Source: Nostoc sp. CENA543 (lineage in GTDB: Bacteria; Cyanobacteriota; Cyanobacteriia; Cyanobacteriales; Nostocaceae). Taken from it: a stretch of 64,000 nucleotides of DNA. The position numbers were made by a program, and so were the translations under genes. The stretch covers positions 3,100,001 to 3,164,000 of the forward strand of contig NZ_CP023278.1 of assembly GCF_002896875.1 (NCBI RefSeq), in the 5' to 3' direction. Every line of letters starts with the position of its first letter. Position 1 is the first letter of the stretch. This document shows positions 36,707 through 46,046 of this stretch, piece by piece. The notes below the pieces were generated by a model. The model saw only the letters and a program-made list of their open reading frames with translations, ran no database searches and had not been told where the DNA came from.

Positions 36707-38191
36707 ATGAAAAGGGCTTTAATTCTAGTATCTGGAACGGTATTCTTATTACTGATGCCATTTTTATTTTTAAAAGACTTAGGGCAAGAAGATAAACTGC
36801 AAAATTTTCGCCAGTGGTGCGATCGCAAAATGTGGGTATCTGCGGATGCTAGACACACAATTGATATGTTGTTAAAACAAGCTGATACCCAAGACTGCCA
36901 ACTAGCTGATTCTAAACTCCAAGGTCTTACCGAACTTAATCTTCATGGCCCTTACGGTAATAATTTTGGTTTTTTGCCAAAGCGCGGCAAATTAATCAGG
37001 GATTTAAGACCATTGGCAGGATTTACTAACTTGTCTAAGCTTAATCTCGGCAACAATGAAATTAGTGATATCAAACCACTAGCTGGACTCACTAACTTAA
37101 CCACACTTGAACTTGAAAATAACAAAATTAGTGATCTTAAACCACTAGCTAAATTGAGTAAAATGTCCAAGCTGACTGTCTATGGGAACAAAATTCAAGA
37201 TATTCAGCCACTATCCCAATTAAGCAACCTGAAGGACATAGACCTTGCTGGCAATCAGATTAGTGATCTTAAGCCATTAGGTGAGTTAAGGAAATTGACT
37301 AATCTCAGCCTTGAAAGGAATCAAATTAGTGATCTCACACCATTGGCTAAGTTGAACAGATTAACCACCCTTAGTCTTGGAGAAAACCAAATTAGCGATG
37401 TCCAGCCATTAGGTGAGTTAAAAAACTTGAATGCGCTCATTCTTAATAATAATCAAGTTCATGATCTCAGCCCATTATCTAAATTGAGTAAGTTAAATGC
37501 TCTCTACCTGGATAACAACAAAATTAGCGATGTCCAGCCATTAGCTAATTTGCCTCAGTTGACCAGGTTCACACTTCACAATAATCAAATTAGCGATATC
37601 ACACCACTAACTAGGTTTTTAAAAGCTAATTTCAATAAAATAAGTGTGTACAATACCCTTGATCTTCATGGTAATCAAATTACTAATTTAAATCAATTTG
37701 CTGAATTTAATAACCTAAACGAACTCAACCTTAATGATAATGACATTAGTGATATCCAGGCATTAAGTAGATTGAATAAGTTAGCTGTCCTTAAACTTGA
37801 AGATAACAAAATTAGTAATCTTGCACCATTGAGTGAATTAAGCAACTTGACTGAACTCAGGCTTCATGATAATCAAATTAGTGATATTCAGCCCTTGGCT
37901 AGATTAAATAAGTTAACCTTACTCAGCCTTGATAACAACAAAATTAGTAATCTCCAGCCATTAGCTAAATTAAGTAATTTATCTGAACTTATTCTGAATA
38001 ACAATGAAATTAGTGATGTCAAACCACTGGCTGGACTAGATAATTTGAGATATCTCTCATTGCATCGCAATCATATTCTTGATGTTCAGCCACTCGCTAG
38101 GATGAGTAAATTGCAGTTCCTAATTCTGACTGGTAATCCAATTGATAGTAAAACTTGCCCTATAAAACCAGAATCTAAATGCAAGAGCTAA
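36707..38191 (+). CDS. Leucine-rich repeat protein, internalin-like
   Basis: A 494-residue protein with an N-terminal hydrophobic signal or anchor (LILVSGTVFLLLMPFLFL), a cysteine-containing cap (QWCDRK, DTQDCQLADS), 17 consecutive leucine-rich repeats and a C-terminal cysteine cap (DSKTCPIKPESKCKS). Repeats are the 22-residue internalin type with core SDIKPLAGLTNL and L.L..N.I; one is lengthened to 30 residues (around FLKANFNKIS). It is probably secreted or surface-anchored and binds a protein ligand that cannot be predicted. High repeat identity suggests internal duplication. Confidence 0.9.
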   Translation: MKRALILVSGTVFLLLMPFLFLKDLGQEDKLQNFRQWCDRKMWVSADARHTIDMLLKQADTQDCQLADSKLQGLTELNLHGPYGNNFGFLPKRGKLIRDLRPLAGFTNLSKLNLGNNEISDIKPLAGLTNLTTLELENNKISDLKPLAKLSKMSKLTVYGNKIQDIQPLSQLSNLKDIDLAGNQISDLKPLGELRKLTNLSLERNQISDLTPLAKLNRLTTLSLGENQISDVQPLGELKNLNALILNNNQVHDLSPLSKLSKLNALYLDNNKISDVQPLANLPQLTRFTLHNNQISDITPLTRFLKANFNKISVYNTLDLHGNQITNLNQFAEFNNLNELNLNDNDISDIQALSRLNKLAVLKLEDNKISNLAPLSELSNLTELRLHDNQISDIQPLARLNKLTLLSLDNNKISNLQPLAKLSNLSELILNNNEISDVKPLAGLDNLRYLSLHRNHILDVQPLARMSKLQFLILTGNPIDSKTCPIKPESKCKS

Positions 38192-38239
38192 TTTATCGTA
38201 AATCAGAGGGTTTAAGACCCCTACGTCTATACGTAGCAT

Positions 38240-38274
38240 ATTTTCAGTGGGGGTTGAAATCCCCCACTGAAAAT
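38240..38274 (+). terminator. Probable terminator of the LRR gene
   Basis: A perfect 14-bp stem (ATTTTCAGTGGGGG with CCCCCACTGAAAAT) with a 7-nt loop, followed by GTCTTGAATTTT. It begins 48 bp past the stop codon. Confidence 0.75.
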
Positions 38275-38278
38275 GTCT

Positions 38279-38312
38279 TGAATTTTGAATTTTGAATTTT
38301 GAATTTTGAATT
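38279..38312. repeat. TGAATTT heptamer array
   Basis: Four to five tandem TGAATTT units directly after the hairpin that ends the LRR gene. Confidence 0.9.
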
Positions 38313-38517
38313 GTTAAGCTGACACATAATAATTAAGCTCATGATAGAAACTAGAATTTTGCTTGCAGATTTAGTTTTTGAAGAAGTATAAGTAATGGCT
38401 AACCAGTTAAGGTGATTGCACAGTGAGCTTGACGTAATCTATTGAGAAGCGGGTGCGATGAGCTATACCCACCGCCTCTAGGGGCATTCTGAGAACCAAT
38501 GCCCCATCCCCCATACC

Positions 38518-38811
38518 CTAACTAACACGAGACATCATGGTAATTAATCCTTGCTGACCTAAGAGAATTTCTCTGAGCAAGCTTAAGATACCTACCCAAA
38601 TGATGGGGGTGATGTCAACTCCGCCGATAGGTGGGATAATTTTTCGCGATGGGATTAAAAATGGCTCGGTAGGCCAAGCGATGAGATTGAAAGGCAACCG
38701 ATTCAAATCAACTTGGGGATACCAAGTCAGAATGATGCGGAAAATGAAGAGAAAAGTCATTAACCCCAAGATAGGGCCAAGAATCCAAACAGTTAGGTTA
38801 ACAGCCGTCAT
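38518..38811 (-). CDS. YggT family membrane protein
   Basis: A 97-residue protein with two transmembrane segments (VWILGPILGLMTFLFIFRIIL near the N-terminus and a second in IIWVGILSLLREIL) separated by the family hallmark NLIAWPTEPFLIPSRKIIPP. YggT/YlmG proteins are linked to cell division and, in cyanobacteria and plastids, to nucleoid organisation. It is divergent from psbX and lies next to photosynthesis genes psbX and ycf66, an arrangement that may be conserved. Confidence 0.9.
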   Translation of the reverse strand: MTAVNLTVWILGPILGLMTFLFIFRIILTWYPQVDLNRLPFNLIAWPTEPFLIPSRKIIPPIGGVDITPIIWVGILSLLREILLGQQGLITMMSRVS

Positions 38812-39078
38812 GGAATTGATCCGAGCTACGATTTGATGGACAAACAGAAAACTGAAAGCGGAGATAATTAAATTTTAAGCTTTGTAAAGCTGGTTATATC
38901 TAAATTTTAACCAAATGGTACTACTTATGAGCGCGTGACGAAAAGCAACTACACTCAAGACAGTGTTTAACTTTGGCGGGGTGTAGTCTTGGGGTTGCCA
39001 CATCAGATATACAGGCTTCTCAAGGAAGTAATACACTATTAGAATTATGATGAAGAGTGTAAAAAAAGGTTGAGATCC

Positions 39079-39198
39079 ATGACACCATCTTTAGCAAACT
39101 TTCTTTGGAGTCTGGCTTGGGGTACTGCGATCGTTGTTATCCCTGCCACAGTTGGTTTAATTTTCATCAGCCAAAAAGATAAAATCCAACGCTCATAG
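39079..39198 (+). CDS. psbX: Photosystem II protein PsbX
   Basis: A 39-residue single-pass thylakoid protein: MTPSLANFLWSLAWGTAIV at the start, then IPATVGLIFISQKDKIQR at the end. This matches PsbX, a small PSII subunit near the QB-site periphery. It is preceded by AAAAAAAGGTTGAGATCC and followed by two hairpins, so it is transcribed alone or with ycf66 downstream. Its size puts it below common ORF-calling limits. Confidence 0.95.
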   Translation: MTPSLANFLWSLAWGTAIVVIPATVGLIFISQKDKIQRS

Positions 39199-39205
39199 TT
39201 TGTGG

Positions 39206-39267
39206 GAGAGTTACTTCAACTCTCTTGGGTATATTTGTCTGTCAGCTTAGTCAACTAACTGACAGAC
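39206..39267 (+). terminator. Hairpins downstream of psbX
   Basis: Two stem-loops follow the stop codon. The first is GAGAGTT-ACTTC-AACTCTC (39206-39224). The second is GTCTGTCAG(c)TTAG-TCAA-CTAACTGACAGAC (39237-39267), 13 base pairs with a one-base bulge and a T-rich tail (TTAAACTTTTCTT), which looks like an intrinsic terminator. Confidence 0.8.
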
Positions 39268-39409
39268 TTAAACTTTTCTTAAGATGCGGTAAATAGCTTC
39301 AGAGCTTCTTTGCCAGTTGCTTTGAAGCTTAAATATTATATTGTGATTGCTTAGAGTAGTAGTTTTAAGTGTGGCTCGTTAACATAGATTTGATATTAGG
39401 AAAAGAACA

Positions 39410-40324
39410 ATGCTAAATTTTGGGCTGAACTCAGCCAGTGTTCTGGCTCAGATAAATGTAGGGTCTACTCCAGCCACATTTTTAGGAATTTTCCTGGCTG
39501 TAGCTGGGGCTGCACTATATTTTCTCCGGACTGTGCGTCCAGAACTGTCTAGAGATCAAGATATATTTTTTGCGGCTGTAGGCTTGCTATGCGGCTTCAT
39601 TTTAATTTTCCAAGGATGGCGTTTAGACCCGATTTTGCAATTTGGTCAACTGCTGTTAGTGGGGACAACGGTATTTTTTGCTGTTGAAAGTATTCGGTTG
39701 CGGAGTATTGCTACTCAACAAGCTAAACGCAATACGCCGATTGTAGATGAGAGGGAAGTTAGCCGGGACTATTCCTATAAGCGCAGACGCGGTGGTTATG
39801 AAGCGGAAGTGGAAGACGATTATGAGCCACTACCGTATCAAGAGGAAGAAGAAGAAGAACGTCCCGTACGTCCCCGCATTCGTCCTGGTAGGGACGATCG
39901 CTCCTCACGGGATGATTATTACGATGAGCCAACCCCACGCCGCGATCGCCGCAGCAGTAGCGATCGCCCAGAATCAACAGATAGATCATCCCGCAGTCGT
40001 TCCACCCGTCCATCGCCTCGGACTACGGAAAGATACGACCAAGAAGATTGGGGTACTTCGCCCACTAGAGAAACTGATGATTGGGAAAGTTCTAGTAGGG
40101 AAACCAGAAGAACTTCCCGACGGGGTAATAACAATTCTCCGCGTCCAGAGGTAAGCGAGGATACACCACCCTCCAGACCAAGAAAACGCCGTCCACCTGC
40201 TGATAGCATATCCCGCCGACCGATAGAAGATGATGAAGCTATCCCAACTGATTATGTACCGTATAAACCCATAGACGAATCAGAGACTAACTCTGATAAA
40301 TCTACAGATTACGATGACATATAA
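39410..40324 (+). CDS. ycf66: Ycf66 family protein
   Basis: A 304-residue protein. The first ~100 residues hold three hydrophobic segments (FLGIFLAVAGAALYFL, IFFAAVGLLCGFILIF, LLLVGTTVFFAV) matching Ycf66. The rest is a long, highly charged, disordered tail rich in R, D, E, S and P (DRRSSSDRPESTDRSSRS). Ycf66 is found in cyanobacteria and some plastids; function unknown. It lies 211 bp downstream of psbX in the same direction. Confidence 0.9.
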   Translation: MLNFGLNSASVLAQINVGSTPATFLGIFLAVAGAALYFLRTVRPELSRDQDIFFAAVGLLCGFILIFQGWRLDPILQFGQLLLVGTTVFFAVESIRLRSIATQQAKRNTPIVDEREVSRDYSYKRRRGGYEAEVEDDYEPLPYQEEEEEERPVRPRIRPGRDDRSSRDDYYDEPTPRRDRRSSSDRPESTDRSSRSRSTRPSPRTTERYDQEDWGTSPTRETDDWESSSRETRRTSRRGNNNSPRPEVSEDTPPSRPRKRRPPADSISRRPIEDDEAIPTDYVPYKPIDESETNSDKSTDYDDI

Positions 40325-40378
40325 ATCAGCCGTGATAGATGTAAGCTGATAAGCGACAGCAACAAGTAAATATCTGAG

Positions 40379-40939
40379 GTGAAAAAATTTACTTCTCAGT
40401 TCTGGCTTCAAAAACCAATTTATTGGAGCCTAATTTTTGGTTTTACAAGTTTGTTAGCCTCTTGTGGCTCTGGTGATCTACCCCTTGGGCCTACTTCCCT
40501 CAATAGTCGCTACACAGAAGAGCAACCAGCCTTAAGTGGTAATGGTCGCTTTTTAGCGTTTATTTCCCATCGTAATAATACTCATCAGTTGCTTGTGTAC
40601 GATTTGCGACAACAGAGTTTCATTTCTCTGCCAGGGTTAAATCGGCGAGAGACAATTATCGAAAGTCCCAGCCTCAGCTACACAGGACGTTACATTGCTT
40701 ACTTAACCAGTGACCAAGGTAGACCAGTAGTAGCACTGTACGATCGCGCTACACAACAATCACAAGTTGTCACCCCAACTTATCGCGGTTGGGTCAGAAA
40801 ACCGGCTATCAGCCCCGATGGGCGGTATATTGTCTTTGAAACAGCAGCCCGTGGTCAGTGGGACATTGAAGTCCTAGATCGGGGGCCGACTATTGAATTA
40901 GATATTCCCAATGGTGCAACCGTTGAGCCACCGCAGTAG
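40379..40939 (+). CDS. TolB-like beta-propeller lipoprotein (copy 1)
   Basis: A 186-residue protein starting at a GTG. The N-terminus is a lipoprotein signal ending in LLASC, so it is probably lipid-anchored. The body has three WD40-like/PD40 units: PALSGNGRFLAFISHR, PSLSYTGRYIAYLTSD and PAISPDGRYIVFETAARG. A full TolB propeller is larger, so this is a small family member that may multimerise. It has a paralogue 130 bp downstream (41068-41595). Confidence 0.82.
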   Translation: MKKFTSQFWLQKPIYWSLIFGFTSLLASCGSGDLPLGPTSLNSRYTEEQPALSGNGRFLAFISHRNNTHQLLVYDLRQQSFISLPGLNRRETIIESPSLSYTGRYIAYLTSDQGRPVVALYDRATQQSQVVTPTYRGWVRKPAISPDGRYIVFETAARGQWDIEVLDRGPTIELDIPNGATVEPPQ

Positions 40940-40990
40940 ATATGGGAATTGGGCATTGGGCATGGGACAAGGGAGGAGTAATGAGTAATG

Positions 40991-41029
40991 AGTGCTGTTA
41001 GCGGTAGCGCGGCGTTTAGCCGGTGCTGA
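40991..41029. repeat. Dispersed repeat (GTGCTGTTAGCGG...GGCGTTTAGCCGG)
   Basis: Reverse-orientation copy of the element at 34874-34910, lying between the two TolB-like genes. Confidence 0.85.
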
Positions 41030-41034
41030 CTAAT

Positions 41035-41070
41035 GACTATTGACTGTTGACTATTGACTATTGACTAATG
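41035..41070. repeat. TTGACTA heptamer array reaching the next start codon
   Basis: Tandem TTGACTA-like units run into ATGACTAAA, which supplies the start codon of the second TolB-like gene. Confidence 0.85.
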
Positions 41071-41595
41071 ACTAAACCTACTACTCTTATTCCTATATTT
41101 ACTTGTGCAGGATTGTTAACGGGGTGTTTTGGTTATCCTCGATTGGTGAATTATCCGTTTGATCCTGGGGGAAGGAGTCTTAATAGTCTGGCATCGGAAC
41201 TTAGCCCGCAAAGTTCGGGAAGGTATATTGTGTTTACTAGCGATCGCCGGGGTAGTCAAGATGTTTATTTATTTGACACTCTGACACGCAATTTAATGGA
41301 TTTACCGGGTTTAAATGCCTTTGATACCATTGCATCTCATCCCAGCGTTTCCGAAGATGCTCGTTATATTGTATTTGCTGCTAGTCGTCAGGGGCGATCG
41401 GCAATTTTTCTCTATGACCGCGAAACACGTCAATCACGTAATCTAACAGCTAATCTGCAAGCCGAAGTCCGTAATCCCACAATTAATGCTGATGGTACTA
41501 CAATTGCCTTTGAATTTAGTAATAACGGTCAGTGGGATATTGCTGTATATGACCGCAACGGCCAACCCCTTAATATCCCTCAAGACCCAAGGTGA
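41068..41595 (+). CDS. TolB-like beta-propeller lipoprotein (copy 2)
   Basis: A 175-residue paralogue of the preceding gene. The lipobox is LLTGC, and the PD40-like units are SGRYIVFTSDRRG, EDARYIVFAASRQG and ADGTTIAFEFSNNGQWDI. Its ATG and first codons (MTK) come from a heptamer repeat. The pair probably arose by tandem duplication; the spacer is almost wholly made of repeats. Confidence 0.8.
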   Translation: MTKPTTLIPIFTCAGLLTGCFGYPRLVNYPFDPGGRSLNSLASELSPQSSGRYIVFTSDRRGSQDVYLFDTLTRNLMDLPGLNAFDTIASHPSVSEDARYIVFAASRQGRSAIFLYDRETRQSRNLTANLQAEVRNPTINADGTTIAFEFSNNGQWDIAVYDRNGQPLNIPQDPR

Positions 41596-41727
41596 AAAGC
41601 AGGGAAAGAGAGGAACAAGAGGCAACTTTAACCCAATGCCCCATGCCCAATTCCCAATGCCCCATGCCCCTATTATCAAACTTGTTGCTAAAATCAATTA
41701 CTTGAATCTGCTCTGGAAGAATATATT

Positions 41728-42258
41728 ATGGCTATTTTAGATTCCAAAGGTCGCTTGTTTGGCAAAATCAATATACTTGACCTATTTGCTGGGTTAGTTA
41801 TTCTGTTAGTAATATTTGGGATTTTTGTTTTTCCGGGGACTGGTGGATCAATTGCTCAAGTAGGAGCGAAAAAAACGCCGATAGAGGTAGATTTAGTTGT
41901 TCGGGGATTGAATGTGCGTGATCCTCAGCAGTTATCTGACCAAGGTTTCAAACCAGGTGGCAAAACTAAAGTTATTATTCGTAATCAACCTTACGGTGAG
42001 ATTGGGATTAAATCTGTACAAGTGTTACCTAGAACTTTAACAGTAGGTCAACCAGATGGTTCAGTTAAAGAGTTAGCTGATCCGAGAAAAAATAACTTTA
42101 GTACAGATATGCTTTTGACTTTAGAAGGTCAAGCAGAAGTTACCAAAGATGGGCCAGTTTTAGGTAACAGTAAGGTGAAAATTGGTATGCCTTTTGAGTT
42201 AGAAGGTTTTAATTACAACTTTAATGCCTCTGTGATTGATCTGAGATTACAGAAGTGA
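41728..42258 (+). CDS. DUF4330 family membrane protein
   Basis: A 176-residue protein with MAILDSKGRLFGKINILDL, one membrane span (AGLVILLVIFGIFVFPGTGG) and an extracytoplasmic beta-rich domain (VEVDLVVRGLNVRD-like block, then RNQPYGEIGIKSV). This matches DUF4330, an uncharacterised, mainly cyanobacterial family. It follows the TolB-like pair on the same strand. Confidence 0.82.
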   Translation: MAILDSKGRLFGKINILDLFAGLVILLVIFGIFVFPGTGGSIAQVGAKKTPIEVDLVVRGLNVRDPQQLSDQGFKPGGKTKVIIRNQPYGEIGIKSVQVLPRTLTVGQPDGSVKELADPRKNNFSTDMLLTLEGQAEVTKDGPVLGNSKVKIGMPFELEGFNYNFNASVIDLRLQK

Positions 42259-42403
42259 TTGACTAGAGACTGAGAACTGGTTAAAGAGTTGAAATTTGTT
42301 GAGTGTGGCTGTTGCTCTTGCTGATCACTCCATCCAGTTCAGATAACTCTAAAACCCTGACGTAAAGACGCGATCAATCGCGTCTAACCAGAATAAAAAT
42401 AAA

Positions 42404-42730
42404 TTAAGTAATCGAAATTCCAGCAACTTTGTCTTCATTAACAGCCATCCGTATGACAAACTCATCTCCCGCATCAGCAAAACTTAGTTTCCACAAATAG
42501 GTTTGATATTCCCGTTGTTTAAGTTGACCAAAGTAAGTAGTTGTATAACCCTCAGACATCCGTGGAGAAAGGTGGGAACTAACTGAGTCAAACATTTCCT
42601 TGGTAATACCCGCTTTGTAGTCTGCATTACCAACGCTGAGAAAAAGCTCATAATTTCCCGTAGCGATCGCATCTAAAATAATCTGCAAACAATCAATCAC
42701 ATTTTGCGGAGGATTGGTTTGAGTTACCAT
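42404..42730 (-). CDS. Conserved hypothetical protein, cystatin/NTF2-like fold possible
   Basis: A 108-residue protein from the ATG at 42730 (MVTQTNPPQN), which has GGAG seven bases upstream; a longer form from a TTG at 42742 is less likely. The sequence is helix (VIDCLQIILDAIATGNYELF) followed by beta strands (YTTTYFGQLKQREYQTYLWKLSF), compatible with an NTF2-like fold. No function can be assigned. Confidence 0.65.
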   Translation of the reverse strand: MVTQTNPPQNVIDCLQIILDAIATGNYELFLSVGNADYKAGITKEMFDSVSSHLSPRMSEGYTTTYFGQLKQREYQTYLWKLSFADAGDEFVIRMAVNEDKVAGISIT

Positions 42731-42761
42731 GACAATCTCCAATCAGTAGATGATACCGATA

Positions 42762-44480
42762 TTATTCCACCATCTGGGGTTTTCCCCAAATAATCCGTTC
42801 TTGTTTGTAAATAGCAATTCCTGGTTTTGCACCTTTGGGTTTGTAAACGTGTTTCGGCTCGGTGTAAACTACCGCTACTTGGTCACTTTGACGGGCGCGA
42901 CTGTAATAAGCTGCCAGGTTGGCGACGAATTGTAAATCTGTGGTATCTGGAACAGCACCAGGTTCTAAACGCAATAAAACATGACTACCAGGAATTTCTT
43001 GAGCATGAAACCATAAATCATAATCGCCTGCTACGCGAAAAGTTAATTGGTCATTTTGGCTATTATTACGACCAATTAAAACTTGAAAACCATTGGGTGT
43101 GGAATAGTTACGAAAGTTGATACTGGGACTATCATTACTCCGACGACGATAATCTAATTCTTCTAAATATTTTTGTCCAATTAATTCATCGCGAATTTCT
43201 TCCAAAGCTTGTAAATCTTCAGCAGTTTGATAATTTTCTATCTGAGAAATTGCGGCTTCAACTTGTTCTAAATAATCAATTTCTGCTTGGACATCTTTGA
43301 GTAATGGTTCTACAGCGATACGGGCGCGTTTAAGTTTTTGGTGTTGTTTATAGAGATTTTGGGCATTTTGAACAGCGTTTTTATCTGGCTGAAGGGCGAT
43401 CGCTACAGGTTCACCAGTCTCAAAGTCTTGCAGGGTAATGGTTTTCATCCCTGGTTGCCATTCGTGCAAATGCGCCATCAATAAATCAGCCTTTTGACGA
43501 TAATCATCAGCTTGATCTGATTGTTGCAGGCGATCGCTAAATGTCTGCGCTTTATTCCGCAATTTACCTAAAATATTACTCAACTTTTGGCTCAATTGAT
43601 GGCGCAATTGCGTAAATATCTGCTGATTCAGTTGTCCTGTGTAATATTCATTAATTAACGTCTGAATATCTTGAACTGGTGCAATTCCACCCCAACCCAT
43701 CACCGTGTAACCATTGGGAGTCCAAGCAGGCTGAAAATTACCGTTGTCTAAAGTTTGCAGCCATAACTGCCACTTTTCCCACAATCTTTGCCAATCTTCT
43801 GATGTCAGGGTGTCGGTGTTGGTATCTGGTGCAATATGCGCCGCCAGCAACATCGACTCAACTAAAGCCGCACTCAAACCACTGTAACTTTTGAGTAACT
43901 GCTTTTTTATCGCCCCTGGGACTAAACTCACCCTTTCTTGCCAACGTGTCGGGGATTCACTCAAACTAGGAACAGTTCCCGTCAGTTTGGGTGGTGTTTC
44001 ATAGATTTGTCCTGTTTGGATGGGACGAACACTAGACTGCTGCTGACTGACTTGATGAGCAGCAGTGATGATGAGATTATTAGCTTCCGTGAGGATGACA
44101 TTGCTATATTTGCCCATAATCTCCGCATAGAGATGATATAGTGCTTCCTCACCAGGACGACGGGCAAATTGTAAGTCTATCACCCTTTCCCAAGGTGCGA
44201 TCGCTTCAATGGCTACCAAAGCTAAACCACCCAACTGATGTATTAACTGTTGGCTAAAGGTAAAAGTATCGGGAGTGCGTGGTGGCGGACTACCAATACA
44301 AATATGTGCAGCTTGAGGATGCCAAGATACTTCTAGCCAACCTCTAGTTTTGAGAGTACGGAGAGCTATAGCAATAGTATAGCGATCGCGCTGATACACT
44401 TGCTCTAAACGTGAAGGTAGCCAGTGTGTGCGGAGTTCGCTACAAGCGGCTGTCAGAGTCGTAAAGTCTACTGGTTGCAC
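42762..44480 (-). CDS. rqcH: Rqc2/RqcH-type NFACT protein (ribosome quality control)
   Basis: A 572-residue protein if started at the GTG at 44480 (MQPVDFTTLTAACSEL); a TTG three codons upstream is also possible. It has an N-terminal NFACT-N domain, a coiled-coil centre (about residues 290-410) and a C-terminal NFACT-R domain (FRVAGDYDLWFHAQEIPGSH, then HVYKPKGAKPG). Such proteins bind stalled 50S-peptidyl-tRNA complexes and add C-terminal alanine tails. Older annotations call them fibronectin-binding proteins. Confidence 0.9.
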   Translation of the reverse strand: MQPVDFTTLTAACSELRTHWLPSRLEQVYQRDRYTIAIALRTLKTRGWLEVSWHPQAAHICIGSPPPRTPDTFTFSQQLIHQLGGLALVAIEAIAPWERVIDLQFARRPGEEALYHLYAEIMGKYSNVILTEANNLIITAAHQVSQQQSSVRPIQTGQIYETPPKLTGTVPSLSESPTRWQERVSLVPGAIKKQLLKSYSGLSAALVESMLLAAHIAPDTNTDTLTSEDWQRLWEKWQLWLQTLDNGNFQPAWTPNGYTVMGWGGIAPVQDIQTLINEYYTGQLNQQIFTQLRHQLSQKLSNILGKLRNKAQTFSDRLQQSDQADDYRQKADLLMAHLHEWQPGMKTITLQDFETGEPVAIALQPDKNAVQNAQNLYKQHQKLKRARIAVEPLLKDVQAEIDYLEQVEAAISQIENYQTAEDLQALEEIRDELIGQKYLEELDYRRRSNDSPSINFRNYSTPNGFQVLIGRNNSQNDQLTFRVAGDYDLWFHAQEIPGSHVLLRLEPGAVPDTTDLQFVANLAAYYSRARQSDQVAVVYTEPKHVYKPKGAKPGIAIYKQERIIWGKPQMVE

Positions 44481-44489
44481 AACAATCAA

Positions 44490-44813
44490 TCGTCCACCTG
44501 GGGACTGCTAAGGTCGATGCTCAGTATATGCTATATCTTTTTGTTGAATTGTTGTTATTCCGATTAAACTTCTCATGGAATTTGGATATTGGAAAGTAAT
44601 CTAAATTCAGGAGAGTGAATAAACCTCAACAATATCTTAATGCTTGAGTATATGTTCATTTAAATACATATAATACAAACTTTATAAACACCCTCATCAT
44701 CTAGAGGATTTAATCAAGTATTAAGTAATAAGTGTAAATACATGATTATTCACTCTCATAATATAGATAAATATAGTGCTGAATTTAATAAGCAATTGTG
44801 AGGTTATATTCAA
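44490..44813. other. Gene-free divergent region between rqcH and queD
   Basis: AT-rich region that must contain promoters for both genes. No repeat, RNA or ORF is supported by eye. Confidence 0.5.
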
Positions 44814-45200
44814 ATGCCTAAATGGAAAGTTGTCACAGAATTTACCTTTAATGCTGCTCACTACATTAAAGATTACAACGGCCCCTGTGGCCGGATGCAC
44901 GGACATAATTATCAAGTTCGTATTGAAGTTACATCTACACAACTACACGCTTCACAATATTGCCCACATCCGGTGATGGTAGCCGATTTTAGAACTTTAC
45001 GCTGGGCAAAGCAAGATTCTACAAAAGGAGGGCTTGATCATGGTGTTCTTAATGAAATTATGCCTCCTGAATATGAAACAACTGCGGAAATGATCGCTAA
45101 GTATATCTATGATGAAACTAAGAAGAAATTACCGCCAGAAACACAACTCAAAGTCCATGTTTCTGAGACACCTAATAGTTGGGTAGAGTACGAAGACTGA
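44814..45200 (+). CDS. queD: 6-carboxytetrahydropterin synthase family protein (QueD)
   Basis: A 128-residue PTPS/QueD-family enzyme. Zinc ligands are H16 (FNAAHY) and H29/H31 in the CGRMHGHNY motif, with catalytic C25; the C-terminal HVSETPNSWVEYED holds the substrate glutamate. It converts dihydroneopterin triphosphate to 6-carboxytetrahydropterin in queuosine synthesis, or makes a related pterin. Other que genes are not in the window. Confidence 0.9.
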   Translation: MPKWKVVTEFTFNAAHYIKDYNGPCGRMHGHNYQVRIEVTSTQLHASQYCPHPVMVADFRTLRWAKQDSTKGGLDHGVLNEIMPPEYETTAEMIAKYIYDETKKKLPPETQLKVHVSETPNSWVEYED

Positions 45201-45827
45201 TTTATGTTGAGTTGTACTCAGTAAACTCTCATTAAAAAACACCCACGTTTCATAGTGCGTTAGCGATAGGTCAATGCACTATTATCTCGAATATGGGGTT
45301 ACTACTGTACATTCTAGTTGTAAAAGTCCTGAATTTTCGGATTGAAATGTATATTAGGAAGGTTTTTCAGTATTATCTTTCTTGTTGAATTATTAAAATT
45401 CATTACTTCTCCTTCCCTTATACCCTGATACCTCCACACCCTTACACCCCTAGTTTTTAATATTTGCAAAATAATACCAATTATCCATTTTCTGCACAGA
45501 AATGCTAGAATTTCCTTAAATCAATCAGTTATTGAGCTTCTGATAACAAGTATTTTTTCTGAGTACATTTCAGGTAAATGTGCATTATGGTGTTAATGTT
45601 TTGAATCGTCTTCCTTGCTCATTTAATTACAAACCCAGAAATAAACTTGATTTTAACTTTTGTTAATAATTGAATGTGGTGCCTACATTCTTAAACTTAA
45701 TCAAGTTTTAAATCTCTATATTAAGTTTTTGATAATACTTGTCTCAGCTTGTACTTTAATTCGTGATCTGTTGCTGTAATTGTGTAATCTGAAAACAACT
45801 GAGCTGAATGTTAAATATTGAGGTCTA
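45201..45827. other. Gene-free interval after queD
   Basis: Over 600 bp of AT-rich sequence with a degenerate ACCCTTAC-like array (about 45417-45453) and no supported gene. No clear hairpin terminator for queD. Confidence 0.5.
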
Positions 45828-46046
45828 ATGACTCCTAAAATTCTGCGTCAACTGTGGGCTGTGATTGAAAACTCTCACACCAAAACTCTTTTGCAGATGG
45901 ATGATGCTAGCTTAGTGCAATGGTTGACACACCAGACTACAGCCCAAGCATTATTAGAGCCGAGTGAAACTGATTGCCTGATTGATTATATCCAATCTCG
46001 GCTATCTTTGATACGTGATATTGCTTACGAAAGACAGTGTTTATAG
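45828..46046 (+). CDS. Small hypothetical protein
   Basis: A 72-residue ORF beginning MTPKILRQLWAVIENSHTK and ending LSLIRDIAYERQCL, with GAGG upstream of the ATG. It is amphipathic and probably helical. It looks like a genuine small cyanobacterial protein, but I do not recognise a family. Confidence 0.6.
   Translation: MTPKILRQLWAVIENSHTKTLLQMDDASLVQWLTHQTTAQALLEPSETDCLIDYIQSRLSLIRDIAYERQCL

Noticed and set aside
39747-40209. Arginine-rich ORFs on both strands within ycf66
   Set aside because: Shadow frames of the low-complexity charged tail of Ycf66.
44721-44976. Short ORFs on both strands in the rqcH-queD spacer
   Set aside because: They overlap the queD start in other frames and lack ribosome-binding sites.
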